Assembly (NCBI RefSeq): GCF_022496765.1
Contig: NZ_VANV01000002.1
Span: forward strand, 124,001 to 188,000
Length of the DNA stretch: 64,000 nucleotides
From: Acidaminobacter sp. JC074
Lineage (GTDB): Bacteria; Bacillota; Clostridia; Peptostreptococcales; Acidaminobacteraceae
Reading direction: 5' to 3'
Part shown: positions 24,324 through 33,121 of the stretch, piece after piece
Position numbering within the stretch: the first letter of the stretch is position 1
Layout: each line of letters starts with the position of its first letter
Notes under the pieces: generated by a model
Told to the model about the DNA's origin: nothing
What the model saw: the letters and a program-made list of their open reading frames with translations, nothing else
The model's database searches: none
Program-made: the position numbers and the translations under genes

Positions 24324-25385
24324 ATGAAGATACTTGTTATTAATCCTGGAGGGACTTCCACAAAGATTGCTGTCTTTGAAGACTATGATCTTTTGTTTAA
24401 AGAGTCTGTTGAACATACAGCAGAGGACTTGTCAAAGTTTGAAAGAGTGTTTGATGAGTTTAACTATAGAAAAGACTTAATAGAAAATGCATTAAAAGAT
24501 CATAACTTTAACATGGATGACCTTGATTGTGTTGTTGGTAGAGGTGGCTTGATGAAAGCCATTGAAGGTGGTGTTTATCCAGTCAATCAAAGAATGGTTG
24601 ATGATCTTAGAAATAGAATCAATGGTGAGCATGCATCTAATTTAGGTTCAGTAATTGCAAGACATATAGGAGATGAACTGAATCTACCGTCTTTCGTAGT
24701 AGACCCTGTCTCAGTAGATGAGTTTGAAGATGTGTCTAGAATAACTGGCTTAAAAGACATTAAAAAGGCCTCTTGGCTACATGCTTTAAATCATAAGGCT
24801 GTCTGTAGAGATGAGGCTAAAAAAATGGGTGGTAAGTATGAAGACTTTAACTTTATTGTTGCACATCTAGGTTCAGGAATTTCTATTGTACCACATAAAA
24901 GAGGAAGAATGATTGATGGCTCAGGTGGGCGTTCTGACGGACCATTTTCACCAGAAAGATCAGGTGGCCTTTTAACATATGATTTGATCAACTTATGTTA
25001 CTCAGGCAAGTACAGCCACAAAGAAATGGTTTCAAAAGTTTCAACCATAGGTGGTATGTATGATTATCTTGGGACTAAAGACATGAGAGACATTGAAAAG
25101 AGGATTGATCAAGGAGATAAAGAAGCAGAGCTGATATTCGATGCCTTTGTGTATCAAATAGCCAAGGAAATATCACAATATGGCGCATCTTTAAGAGGTG
25201 CAGTGGATAAGATCATTTTAACTGGTGGTATCTCATACTCTGAAAAAGTTGTTACTGGAATAAAGGATAGGGTTTCTTACTTGGCTGATGTAGTTGTAAA
25301 ACCAGGTGAAATGGAGTTAGAGGCTTTAGCCCTTGGAGCAATCAGGGTGTTAACAGGTGAAGAAGAACCAAAGGAATATGTGTAG
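24324..25385 (+). CDS. buk: Butyrate kinase
   Basis: This 353-residue acetokinase-family enzyme starts with the ATP-binding NPGGTSTKIAVF and has VVGRGGLM, the substrate region NHKAVCRDEAKKMGGKY and HLGSGIS. It converts an acyl-phosphate and ADP into the free acid and ATP. Butyrate kinases of this group also accept branched-chain acyl-phosphates. It heads the fermentation operon behind the GAACG operator array and is followed 7 bases later by ptb. In this setting it probably gives ATP from amino-acid-derived acyl groups. Confidence 0.93.
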   Translation: MKILVINPGGTSTKIAVFEDYDLLFKESVEHTAEDLSKFERVFDEFNYRKDLIENALKDHNFNMDDLDCVVGRGGLMKAIEGGVYPVNQRMVDDLRNRINGEHASNLGSVIARHIGDELNLPSFVVDPVSVDEFEDVSRITGLKDIKKASWLHALNHKAVCRDEAKKMGGKYEDFNFIVAHLGSGISIVPHKRGRMIDGSGGRSDGPFSPERSGGLLTYDLINLCYSGKYSHKEMVSKVSTIGGMYDYLGTKDMRDIEKRIDQGDKEAELIFDAFVYQIAKEISQYGASLRGAVDKIILTGGISYSEKVVTGIKDRVSYLADVVVKPGEMELEALALGAIRVLTGEEEPKEYV

Positions 25386-25392
25386 GTGAATC

Positions 25393-26292
25393 ATGTATAA
25401 AAATTTTGAAGAAATTATGAAAGCTGCCAAGTCTTCAGGACCATATAACTTATGTGTTGCAGCAGCAGAAGATAAAGAAGTTTTAAAAGCCGTCAAGTTG
25501 GCTAGCGATATGGGAATCGTTCAACCTATCTTAATAGGTGATTCAGATAAAATAAGGGCTTATTGCAAAGACATTGATTTAAATGATTACAGGCTGCATG
25601 CAGCATCCTCACCAGAGGATGCTGCAGGAGAAGCCGTGAAACTTGTGATGAATGGTACGGGTGATATTTTGATGAAAGGCCTTGTCAACACAAGTGTCTA
25701 TATGAGGGCTATCCTCAATAAAGAAGCCGGTATGAGAACCGACAAGCTTCTGAGTGTTTTGGCAGTCTATGAAGTACCTGGTTATCATAAACTGATTTAC
25801 GCAACAGACTCTGGAATCAATGCGGCACCAGATCTAAGTCAAAAGAAAGATATTTTAAATAACGCATTAGGGGCTATTAAGTCTATGGGCATAACCATGC
25901 CAAAAGTCGCAGCTCTTGCTGCCAATGAACTCGTCAATCCTAAAATTCAGGCAACGGTAGATGCAAAAGGCCTGGTGGATGCAGTAGCATCAGGTGAAAT
26001 TGACAGCTGCATCATAGAAGGTCCAATGGCATTTGATGTGGTCTTTAGTAAATATGCTGCAGAACATAAAGGCATAGATAGTCAAGTGTCTGGTGATGTA
26101 GACCTACTGGTTTTTCCTAATATTGAAACAGGAAATGTTCTTGGTAAGTCATGGCTACACTTTAACAAGGCTAAATGGGCAGGAATTGTACTGGGTGCTA
26201 AGAAACCGGTCATTCTAAGTTCTAGATCTGATACAGCTCAGATAAAGCTAAATGCAATTGCGCTGGCATGTCTATCATCTAAGGAGGCTTAA
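25393..26292 (+). CDS. ptb: Phosphate butyryltransferase
   Basis: This 299-residue member of the phosphate acetyl/butyryltransferase family has ILMKGLVNTSVYMRAILNKE, DSGINAAPD and a terminal ETGNVLGKSW region. It exchanges CoA for phosphate on butyryl- or isobutyryl/isovaleryl-CoA. It lies directly after buk and its stop codon abuts the next ATG, so the two enzymes form the usual acyl-CoA to acid plus ATP branch. Confidence 0.92.
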   Translation: MYKNFEEIMKAAKSSGPYNLCVAAAEDKEVLKAVKLASDMGIVQPILIGDSDKIRAYCKDIDLNDYRLHAASSPEDAAGEAVKLVMNGTGDILMKGLVNTSVYMRAILNKEAGMRTDKLLSVLAVYEVPGYHKLIYATDSGINAAPDLSQKKDILNNALGAIKSMGITMPKVAALAANELVNPKIQATVDAKGLVDAVASGEIDSCIIEGPMAFDVVFSKYAAEHKGIDSQVSGDVDLLVFPNIETGNVLGKSWLHFNKAKWAGIVLGAKKPVILSSRSDTAQIKLNAIALACLSSKEA

Positions 26293-27471
26293 ATGAAATT
26301 ATCTTCAAGAATCGATGTAATGAAACCTTCAGCTATTAGAGAAGCTGGAAAATTAATCGCTGCTAAGAAAAACTGTATTTCATTTGCAGCGGGTTTACCT
26401 TCTCCTGATTTTATTCCAGTTGAAATAATCAAGGAGATTACAGAAAAAGTATTAAATGAAAATGGGGTACAGGCCTTGCAGTACGGTCCGACAAAAGGGC
26501 ATGAGCCTTTACTTCATAAGATAAAAGAACGTATGCATAAAAAAGGCATGCCTTGTGGTATTGAAAATCTTCAGATTACAACAGGTTCTCAGCAAGCCAT
26601 ATCCTTTTCGGCCATGCTATTTCTAGATAAAGGTGACACCATCATTACTGAAAACCCATCTTACTTAGGTGCGCTTGCATCGTTTGCACCATTTGAGTGT
26701 CAGGTAAAGGGTGTTAATGCTGACTCTGAAGGCATGAAAATGGATGAGTTAGAAAAACTTTTATCTGAAGATAAAAAAGCCAAAATGATTTATGTTGTGC
26801 CGAATTTCTCAAACCCAACAGGTAAGACATGGTCATTAGAAAGAAGACAAAAGTTATATGAGTTGGCTTGTAAATACGACCTGCCGATTATTGAGGATGA
26901 TCCATATGGTGAAATCAGATTTGAAGGCAATCATGTGCCGTCTATTAAATCTATGGACATTGAAAACCGTGTTGTTTATTTGGGATCCTTTTCAAAGATC
27001 TTCTGTGCAGGCTTAAGAGTGGGCTGGGTTATGGCAGCACCTGACTTGATTGACAAATACGAAATGATCAAACAAGGGGCTGACTTACAGTCTAATCAAT
27101 TGGCTCAGATGCAGGTTGAAACGTATTTAAACAACTACGATATAGATGCACAAGTCGATAAAATCATAGAAGGCTATAAGTCTAAGAGAGACTTGATGTG
27201 TCATTTGATAGATGAACATTTTCCTAAATCAATATTAAGAACAAAACCTGAAGGTGGTATGTTTGTATGGCTAGATTTACCTGATGGGGTAGATGCGACA
27301 GACTTACTGCACAAGGCTTTGGACATTGATGTAGGTTTTGTACCCGGTGGTCCTTTCTTTGCTGAAAAGGGTCATGAGAATACCATCCGATTAAACTATT
27401 CAACCATGAATCCTGACCAGATAGAAATCGGAATTAAAAAGTTAGGAGTACTCTTCCATGATGAGCTCTAA
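26293..27471 (+). CDS. PLP-dependent aminotransferase, class I/II (2-aminoadipate / aromatic-branched type)
   Basis: This 392-residue fold-type I aminotransferase has YGPTKGHEPL, TTGSQQAIS, NPTGKTWS, EDDPYGEIRF and the PLP lysine in LGSFSKIFCAGLRVGW. The group includes LysN and aromatic or branched-chain aminotransferases related to MocR C-domains, but no DNA-binding domain is present. In this operon it would supply the 2-oxoacid for the downstream oxidoreductase. The start follows AAGGAGG directly after ptb. Exact amino-acid specificity is not visible. Confidence 0.88.
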   Translation: MKLSSRIDVMKPSAIREAGKLIAAKKNCISFAAGLPSPDFIPVEIIKEITEKVLNENGVQALQYGPTKGHEPLLHKIKERMHKKGMPCGIENLQITTGSQQAISFSAMLFLDKGDTIITENPSYLGALASFAPFECQVKGVNADSEGMKMDELEKLLSEDKKAKMIYVVPNFSNPTGKTWSLERRQKLYELACKYDLPIIEDDPYGEIRFEGNHVPSIKSMDIENRVVYLGSFSKIFCAGLRVGWVMAAPDLIDKYEMIKQGADLQSNQLAQMQVETYLNNYDIDAQVDKIIEGYKSKRDLMCHLIDEHFPKSILRTKPEGGMFVWLDLPDGVDATDLLHKALDIDVGFVPGGPFFAEKGHENTIRLNYSTMNPDQIEIGIKKLGVLFHDEL

Positions 27472-28771
27472 GGGTCTGGAAAAAACACTCAAGTACAGAT
27501 GGCTTGTTTGGGGCGTGATGGTCGTCTCTTATGCACTTGTGTTTTTCCACTCATTTTCAATGGGGGTCGTTAAAGACCATTTGATTAAGGACTTCGCTTT
27601 AACAGAGTCCACATTTGTATCCATTGGTAATGTGTACTTCGTCCTTTACTTACTCATGCAAGCACCTACTGGTATTTTAGTAGATACATTGGGATCTAGA
27701 TGGACGGCTACATTAGGTACTCTTATAGCTGCCTTTGGTATTTTGATATTTTCTTTTTCTAATACGATTGCACTGCTTTATATAGGCAGGTCTTTGGTCG
27801 GCTTGGGAACAGCAGTCATATTTGTATCTATCATAAAAATACAATCTGCTTGGTTTAGAGAAAATGAGTTTGGTACCATAACCGGTTGGACCTGTTTCAT
27901 AGGTGTCATGGGTGGGGCGATTGCTCAAACCCCCCTAGCTTTAATGGTTGAAGCTTTAGGCTGGCGATGGTCATTTAGACTGATTGGCATTGTTTCAGTT
28001 GTTATAGCAGGTCTGATTTACTTGATTGCAAGAAACAGACCTTCAGAACTAGGTTTACAAGAAATACATGACCATGTTTTAAATGAAAAACCAAGTGTCA
28101 AAGAGATTTTCATAGGTTTGTTTAAAGTATTTATCAATCCTAGAACATGGCCACTATTCTTTATGTATGCAGCCTTTTATGGTTCATATGTTGTGATAAC
28201 AGGCTATTATGGCACCTCATTTGTTGTTGAGGCCTACGGTTTTACACTGATTGATGCATCTTCATATTTCATTGCAGTGATCATCGGTGCAGCACTTGGT
28301 TCTATTTTTGTAGGTACCTTGTCAGACAAGATGGCGTCAAGAAAAAAGCCGCTTATAATGGTTGGGGCTTTATATATGGCAACATGGGGCTCTATGTATC
28401 TGTTTACAAAAACATTGCCGCCAGCATGGACATTATGGCCGCTTCTCTTCTTGCTGGGCTTTGCATCCTGTGCTTATGTCATTTCATGGCCAGCTGTTAA
28501 AGAAGTGAATGATCCTAAGTATGTCGGTGTAGCAGTAGCTGTTGCTAATATTGGTGGTTTCTTTGGAACCATAGTCATACCGCCGATTGTAGCAAGAGTC
28601 ATCAGTAACAATGCAGGCATACTGGCCTATCAGAAAAGCTTTTTCTGGGTCTTTGTTATTACCATAATTGGATTTGGTGCATCTCTTTTTACAAAAGAAA
28701 CTGGATGCAGAAATATATTTGAGATGAAAGGAAATAGACATGAAAGTAAAAGTAGATCAAAAGCGATGTAA
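27458..28771 (+). CDS. MFS transporter
   Basis: This 437-residue protein has 12 hydrophobic segments and typical MFS features (GILVDTLGSRWTATLG after helix 2, GTLSDKMASRKKP in the middle loop). It probably carries the amino acid, oxoacid or acid product handled by the operon. It overlaps the aminotransferase by 14 bases and the ferredoxin by 32 bases, so it is translationally coupled at both ends. ATG at 27458 and 27461 are both possible after AGGAGT. Confidence 0.88.
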   Translation: MMSSKGLEKTLKYRWLVWGVMVVSYALVFFHSFSMGVVKDHLIKDFALTESTFVSIGNVYFVLYLLMQAPTGILVDTLGSRWTATLGTLIAAFGILIFSFSNTIALLYIGRSLVGLGTAVIFVSIIKIQSAWFRENEFGTITGWTCFIGVMGGAIAQTPLALMVEALGWRWSFRLIGIVSVVIAGLIYLIARNRPSELGLQEIHDHVLNEKPSVKEIFIGLFKVFINPRTWPLFFMYAAFYGSYVVITGYYGTSFVVEAYGFTLIDASSYFIAVIIGAALGSIFVGTLSDKMASRKKPLIMVGALYMATWGSMYLFTKTLPPAWTLWPLLFLLGFASCAYVISWPAVKEVNDPKYVGVAVAVANIGGFFGTIVIPPIVARVISNNAGILAYQKSFFWVFVITIIGFGASLFTKETGCRNIFEMKGNRHESKSRSKAM

Positions 28772-28937
28772 GCAATGTGAACTTTGTGCAGTTAATTGTC
28801 CTAAAGAAGCCATATCATTTACAGAGACTTTTAATGAGTTTGGTTATAGGACAACACAAATAGAGAATGATAAATGTATTGCATGTGGTATGTGTTACAT
28901 CATGTGCCCAGATGGCGTTTATGAAGTGTTAGGATAA
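28740..28937 (+). CDS. 2-oxoacid:ferredoxin oxidoreductase, ferredoxin-like delta subunit
   Basis: This 65-residue protein has two 4Fe-4S motifs, CKQCELCAVNCP and CIACGMCYIMCP. It is the delta (electron-transfer) subunit of the four-subunit oxidoreductase encoded by the next three genes. It starts inside the MFS gene with an AAAGGA ribosome site, a common coupling in such operons. Confidence 0.88.
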   Translation: MKVKVDQKRCKQCELCAVNCPKEAISFTETFNEFGYRTTQIENDKCIACGMCYIMCPDGVYEVLG

Positions 28938-28947
28938 GGAGGATTGT

Positions 28948-30006
28948 ATGGGAGATATGATTAAAGGCAACCATGCTATAGCAGAAGCCGCAGTAAGATA
29001 TGGCGCAAGATTGTATGCAGGATATCCAATCACGCCATCTACTGAAATAATGGAATATATATCTTGGAGAATGCCTGAAGTAGGTGGTGCATTTGTACAA
29101 GCAGAAAGTGAAATCGCTGGCATCAATATGGTGATAGGCGGGGCAGCGTGTGGTATTAGATCTTTTACGGCATCTTCAGGACCTGGTATCAGTTTAAAGC
29201 AAGAAGGTATTACCCAGTTATACGATGAGGAACTGGCTGCAGTTATCATCAACGTTGTTAGATATGGTAATGGTATAGGTACCTTATTTACAGCCCAGTG
29301 TGACTACCTTAGAGAAACAAGAGGTGGCGGTAATGGTGACTATAGAGCCATCGTACTTTGTCCAGAATCGATTCAAGAAGCTGTTGATTTATTAGGTGAT
29401 GCATTTGATTTATCTGAAAAGTACCGTACTGTTGCAGTCTTAATGACTGAAGGTGCTTTGGGTCAGATGATGGAGCCTTGTAATTTGCCAGATTTTATAG
29501 AGCCTAAGAAAAATCCATGGGGATTTGACGGCAAGTATTCATATAAGAAAGTAGGTATCTTTGATAGAGATTCTATGAAAGAAGCTGTTTTAATCAATGA
29601 AAAACACAATGCTATTAAGGCCAATGAACAAAGATATGAAACAGTTGATGTAGAAGAGGCTGACTATGTATTTGTATCATTTGGTTTACCAGGTAGAGCA
29701 ACGAAAGGCGCTATGAAACAGCTACAGGACAAGGGTCATAAGGTTGGTGTTATCAGACCGATTACTGCTTGGCCTTTCCCTGAAAAAGCATTTGAAAAAG
29801 TTAATCCTAATGTTAAAGGTTTCATTACAGTAGAAGCCAATGCAACAGGTCAGTTGGTTGAAGACGTTGCACTGACAGTTAAGAAGGTCTATGAAGATAA
29901 CAAACCTGTTTACTGTTTACCATATGTTTACGGCATTCCAAAGCTGAAGCAGATAGGTGATGACTTTGAGCGTATTATCGCTGGTGAAATTAAGGAGGTA
30001 TACTAA
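28948..30006 (+). CDS. 2-oxoacid:ferredoxin oxidoreductase alpha subunit
   Basis: This 352-residue subunit carries the pyrimidine-binding part of the thiamine pyrophosphate site (GNHAIAEAAVRYGARLYAGY, ITPSTEIMEYI). It has TASSGPGISLKQEGI and a C-terminal transketolase-like domain. The arrangement delta-alpha-beta-gamma is that of 2-ketoisovalerate or 2-ketoglutarate oxidoreductases (Vor/Kor). The context with buk and ptb favours branched-chain or other amino-acid 2-oxoacids rather than 2-oxoglutarate. Confidence 0.9.
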   Translation: MGDMIKGNHAIAEAAVRYGARLYAGYPITPSTEIMEYISWRMPEVGGAFVQAESEIAGINMVIGGAACGIRSFTASSGPGISLKQEGITQLYDEELAAVIINVVRYGNGIGTLFTAQCDYLRETRGGGNGDYRAIVLCPESIQEAVDLLGDAFDLSEKYRTVAVLMTEGALGQMMEPCNLPDFIEPKKNPWGFDGKYSYKKVGIFDRDSMKEAVLINEKHNAIKANEQRYETVDVEEADYVFVSFGLPGRATKGAMKQLQDKGHKVGVIRPITAWPFPEKAFEKVNPNVKGFITVEANATGQLVEDVALTVKKVYEDNKPVYCLPYVYGIPKLKQIGDDFERIIAGEIKEVY

Positions 30007-30746
30007 TGCCTATAGCAAGAAAAGTTCCTGAAATAGCACAGAAGGCATCGACATTTTGTCCTGGTTGTGGACATGGTATTGCCATTCGTTTAATAACTGA
30101 GTGTTTAGAAGAATTAAATCAAGATAGAAATGTTATGTTTGGTATTGGTGTTGGATGTTCATCTTTATTAGGTGGCGTATTAGATACAGACAGACTTCAC
30201 TGTTTACATGGTAGAGCATCAGCAGTCTGTACAGGTATGAAGAGGGTATCACCTGATCAAATGGTTATTTCTTATCAGGGCGATGGAGATGCCTACAGTA
30301 TTGGTCTTGCTGAGACGACAAGTGCTGCTTATAGAAATGAAGGCTTTTCTGTCTTTGTTATCAATAATACCAATTATGGTATGACCGGTGGCCAAATGTC
30401 TAATACAACTTTACCAGGTCAAAAGACAACAACTTCAGTTCATGGTAGAGACTGTGAAACAACAGGTACACCTATTAAGTTTCCAGAGCTTGTTAGCAAC
30501 CAGTTTAATGTGGCTTATGCAGCAAGGGGTGCTGTTACTAGTCCAGCTGAAGTAAACAAAACAAAAAAATATATCAAAGAAGCTTTACTTGCTCAGATCA
30601 ATAAAGAAGGTTACTCTGTGGTAGAAATTTTATCACCATGCCCAACCAATTGGGGGATGACACCACTGAAGGCCATAGAACACATTAAAGATACTGTGCA
30701 GGAGTTCTTCCCATTAGGCGAGTTTAAGAAAAGGGAGGTCAAATAA
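30006..30746 (+). CDS. 2-oxoacid:ferredoxin oxidoreductase beta subunit (TPP-binding)
   Basis: This 246-residue subunit has the cluster/TPP entry FCPGCGHGI and the TPP-Mg motif SYQGDGDAYSIGLAETTSA ... NNTNYGMTGGQMS. It completes the active site that decarboxylates 2-oxoacids to acyl-CoA with reduction of ferredoxin. Its ATG overlaps the alpha stop by one base. Confidence 0.9.
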   Translation: MPIARKVPEIAQKASTFCPGCGHGIAIRLITECLEELNQDRNVMFGIGVGCSSLLGGVLDTDRLHCLHGRASAVCTGMKRVSPDQMVISYQGDGDAYSIGLAETTSAAYRNEGFSVFVINNTNYGMTGGQMSNTTLPGQKTTTSVHGRDCETTGTPIKFPELVSNQFNVAYAARGAVTSPAEVNKTKKYIKEALLAQINKEGYSVVEILSPCPTNWGMTPLKAIEHIKDTVQEFFPLGEFKKREVK

Positions 30747-31283
30747 ATGAGAGAGTTAGTATTTGCAGGTTTTGGTGGTCAAGGTGTTTTGACATGTGGA
30801 CTTATAGTATCAGAAATTGCTGTTAGAAAGGGTTTGAATGCTACATGGATACCATCTTATGGCTCTGCTATGAGAGGTGGAACAGCCAATTGTACAGTCA
30901 AGTATGGCAAGGATTTGATCTATAATCCATCACAAGAAGAACCCAATGTTCTTCTTGCTATGAACACACCATCCTTTAATAAATTCATCGATATTATGGC
31001 ACCGAATGGTACCGTATTTATCAACTCTGACATGGTGACATATGATCCATCTAAAAGACCGGATCTAGAGTATGTCGAAATACCTTGTTCATCCTTATCT
31101 GAAAAGATAGATCATCCTAAGGGAGCCAATATCATTATGACAGGTGCAATACTCAAACATTTAGGTGAGTTTACAAGTATGGAAGCTGCAGATGGTATGA
31201 ATGACTTATTTGAGAAAAAGGGAAAAGGCAAATTTAAAGCTATGAACACAAAAGCTTTAGAGATTGGTTTTGAATATAGATAA
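30747..31283 (+). CDS. 2-oxoacid:ferredoxin oxidoreductase gamma subunit
   Basis: This 178-residue gamma subunit has FAGFGGQGVLTCGLI at its N-terminus and SYGSAMRGGTANCTV, both hallmarks of the CoA-handling gamma chain. It follows the beta gene with no gap and GGGAGG as ribosome site. It is the last gene of the fermentation operon and is followed by a UUCG-capped hairpin. Confidence 0.9.
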   Translation: MRELVFAGFGGQGVLTCGLIVSEIAVRKGLNATWIPSYGSAMRGGTANCTVKYGKDLIYNPSQEEPNVLLAMNTPSFNKFIDIMAPNGTVFINSDMVTYDPSKRPDLEYVEIPCSSLSEKIDHPKGANIIMTGAILKHLGEFTSMEAADGMNDLFEKKGKGKFKAMNTKALEIGFEYR

Positions 31284-31284
31284 A

Positions 31285-31311
31285 GTATCAGACTTCGGTC
31301 TGATTACTTTT
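31285..31311 (+). terminator. Terminator-like hairpin with TTCG loop
   Basis: ATCAGAC-TTCG-GTCTGAT followed by TACTTTT after the gamma subunit gene. The T tract is interrupted, so some readthrough into the NhaC leader is possible. Confidence 0.6.
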
Positions 31312-31358
31312 AAATCTGTATTGTCAGAATATTTAGATAACGAAAGGAGGGTTTGTAA

Positions 31359-31424
31359 TTGTTGGGGTCGACTGTCAGCAAGTGTTATTATTCATGGTTT
31401 TATTTTGGGCAGTCTAAATATTAA
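31359..31424 (+). CDS. Aromatic-rich 21-codon leader ORF (hypothetical)
   Basis: AAAGGAGG at 31343-31350 is followed after 8 bases by TTG (31359), which opens a 21-codon frame ending at TAA 31422-31424. Its second half reads KCYYSWFYFGQSKY, with seven aromatic residues, four of them Tyr, among the last twelve. The real NhaC start at 31440 has its own GGGAGG, 16 bases downstream of this stop. This may be a leader peptide that senses aromatic aminoacyl-tRNA, or a small membrane peptide. No antiterminator fold was identified, so the call is tentative. Confidence 0.35.
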   Translation: MLGSTVSKCYYSWFYFGQSKY

Positions 31425-31439
31425 TTAGGGAGGATAAGA

Positions 31440-32846
31440 ATGAAGGCAAAAGGAAAAATTACGTTATTTCACGCATTAATACCACTTTTATATTTAGTTG
31501 GGATATTATTTTGGTCAGTAACAGTTAGTCATGTGGACGCACATATTCCTATTATCAGTGCAGCAGTAGTAGCAATGGTTGTGGCACTGTCTGCAGGCGT
31601 ACCATGGGACGATCTTGAAAAGGGTATCATAGAAACCATTAAGGTATCATCAGTGGCTTTAGTTATACTTATGATCATCGGTATGATCATCGGTACTTGG
31701 ATACTAGGTGGTATCGTACCTACCATGATTTATTATGGTGTACAAATCTTAACACCAGGTATTTTCTTGGTAGCAACAACTTTGATTTGCTGTATTGTAT
31801 CAGTTGCAACAGGCTCATCTTGGACAACTGCTGGTACAGTGGGTATCGCCTTGATTGGTGTTGGAACAACTTTAGGTATTCCACTTCCAATTATCGGTGG
31901 TGCAATTATTTCAGGCGCTTATTTTGGTGATAAAATGTCACCACTTTCAGATACAACAAACCTAGCACCGGCTATGGCAGGGGCGAACTTATTTGATCAT
32001 ATCAGACATATGTTCTATACAACAGGTCCGAGTTTGGTGATTTCACTTATCATCTTTGGTATCATCGGTTTAAAATATGCAGGTAATGCTATGGACGCAA
32101 CGAACATTGACATTATTATTCAAGGTCTAGAAGCTAACTTTACAATCAATCCACTTATGTTGATTCCACCAATTCTAGTCATTGCACTAGTTGTATTAAA
32201 GATTCCTGCAATTCCAGGTTTATTTGCAGGTACAATTTTAGGTGGTCTCTTTGCAGCAGTTTTCCAAGGTGCTGGCTTAGCAGATATAATTAATGCTGCC
32301 CACTATGGTTATGCTTCAGAAACTGGTATTGAATTACTAGATTCCTTATTATCTCGTGGTGGTTTAGATTCTATGATGTGGACACTGTCACTGATACTAT
32401 GTGCCATGACATTTGGTGGTATCATGGAAAAGTCAGGCATGTTACAAGCCATTGCAGATCAAATCATGAAACTTGCTCACTCTACAGGCAGTTTGGTCCT
32501 TGCAACCTTATTAACGTCTATGTCATTTAACTTGATTGCTGGTGACCAATACTTATCAATTGTTATTCCTGGTAGAATGTACAAGGACATTTATGCTCAA
32601 AGAGGACTTGCACCTAAAAACTTATCGAGATGTTTAGAGGATTCAGGTACACTTCTTTCACCACTTATTCCTTGGAACACTTGTGGTGCATTTATGATCA
32701 CAACTTTAGGGCTCGCACCTTTTACCTATATACCATATTGCTTCTTGAATCTGATCAACCCATTGGTTTCATTATTCTATGGTTATACGGGTATCACAAT
32801 GGAAAAAATTCAAGTAGAGCCAGAAGCACAAGCTTTAGAGGCTTAA
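31440..32846 (+). CDS. nhaC: NhaC family Na+/H+ antiporter
   Basis: This 468-residue protein with about 11 membrane helices carries the NhaC signatures VATGSSWTTAGTVGIALIG and SGAYFGDKMSPLSDTTNLAP (about residues 122-182) and NLIAGDQYLSIVIPGRMYK. NhaC proteins exchange Na+ for protons; some relatives act as malate/lactate or amino-acid-linked antiporters. It is a single-gene unit between the fermentation operon and the PTS locus, with an upstream aromatic-rich mini-ORF and a strong downstream terminator. Confidence 0.88.
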   Translation: MKAKGKITLFHALIPLLYLVGILFWSVTVSHVDAHIPIISAAVVAMVVALSAGVPWDDLEKGIIETIKVSSVALVILMIIGMIIGTWILGGIVPTMIYYGVQILTPGIFLVATTLICCIVSVATGSSWTTAGTVGIALIGVGTTLGIPLPIIGGAIISGAYFGDKMSPLSDTTNLAPAMAGANLFDHIRHMFYTTGPSLVISLIIFGIIGLKYAGNAMDATNIDIIIQGLEANFTINPLMLIPPILVIALVVLKIPAIPGLFAGTILGGLFAAVFQGAGLADIINAAHYGYASETGIELLDSLLSRGGLDSMMWTLSLILCAMTFGGIMEKSGMLQAIADQIMKLAHSTGSLVLATLLTSMSFNLIAGDQYLSIVIPGRMYKDIYAQRGLAPKNLSRCLEDSGTLLSPLIPWNTCGAFMITTLGLAPFTYIPYCFLNLINPLVSLFYGYTGITMEKIQVEPEAQALEA

Positions 32847-32930
32847 GATTAAAAAATCATGAAAATGATTCCTTTTTACGATTCACGATTTGTGATAAAA
32901 TAATATTGAAATAGATATTTATCTTTTACT

Positions 32931-32959
32931 AACGACCTATTTTTAAGGTCGTTTTTTTT
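32931..32959 (+). terminator. Intrinsic terminator
   Basis: AACGACCT / AGGTCGTT form an 8-bp stem followed by T7. A smaller hairpin (ATCAT-GAAA-ATGAT) lies at 32855-32868. Confidence 0.8.
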
Positions 32960-32993
32960 GTTTTAATAGAATTATCTGAAAGTTTGTACAGAT

Positions 32994-33013
32994 TTGCCAC
33001 TGACTTGTGGTAA
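32994..33013. promoter_or_regulatory. MtlR-like operator of PTS unit 1
   Basis: TTGCCAC-TGACTT-GTGGTAA matches 14 of the 16 fixed positions of the Bacillus MtlR operator consensus TTGNCACANNNNTGTGNCAA (consensus from memory of published work). A TATAAT lies 33 bases further on (33046) with no good -35 box, as expected for an activator-dependent promoter. A second site is at 38238. Confidence 0.6.
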
Positions 33014-33121
33014 TTTGTTGTCATGAATAAAAGTTTTATTGAAGATATAATGATATTGTCGAAAGATTACGTAATCCAAAATGCATGCGAAGAAAACCTT
33101 TACACACATGAGGGGGAGAAT

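Noticed and set aside
31697..31930. Plus-strand frame inside nhaC
   Set aside because: It lies wholly within the conserved NhaC coding region in another frame and has an implausible Trp/Cys/Tyr-rich composition.
32630..32914. Plus-strand frame of 94 codons at the end of nhaC
   Set aside because: Mostly a shadow of nhaC; no ribosome site and it runs through a terminator-like hairpin.
33023..33121. N-terminal extension of the EIICB gene
   Set aside because: The extension has no ribosome site, lacks EIIC homology and would overlap the TATAAT of the promoter; the ATG at 33122 has a clear GAGGGGGAGA.
32960..33121. RNA antiterminator (LicT/SacY-type RAT) before the PTS operon
   Set aside because: No RAT-like hairpin overlapping a terminator was found, and the encoded PRD regulator has DNA-binding helix-turn-helix domains instead of an RNA-binding CAT domain.
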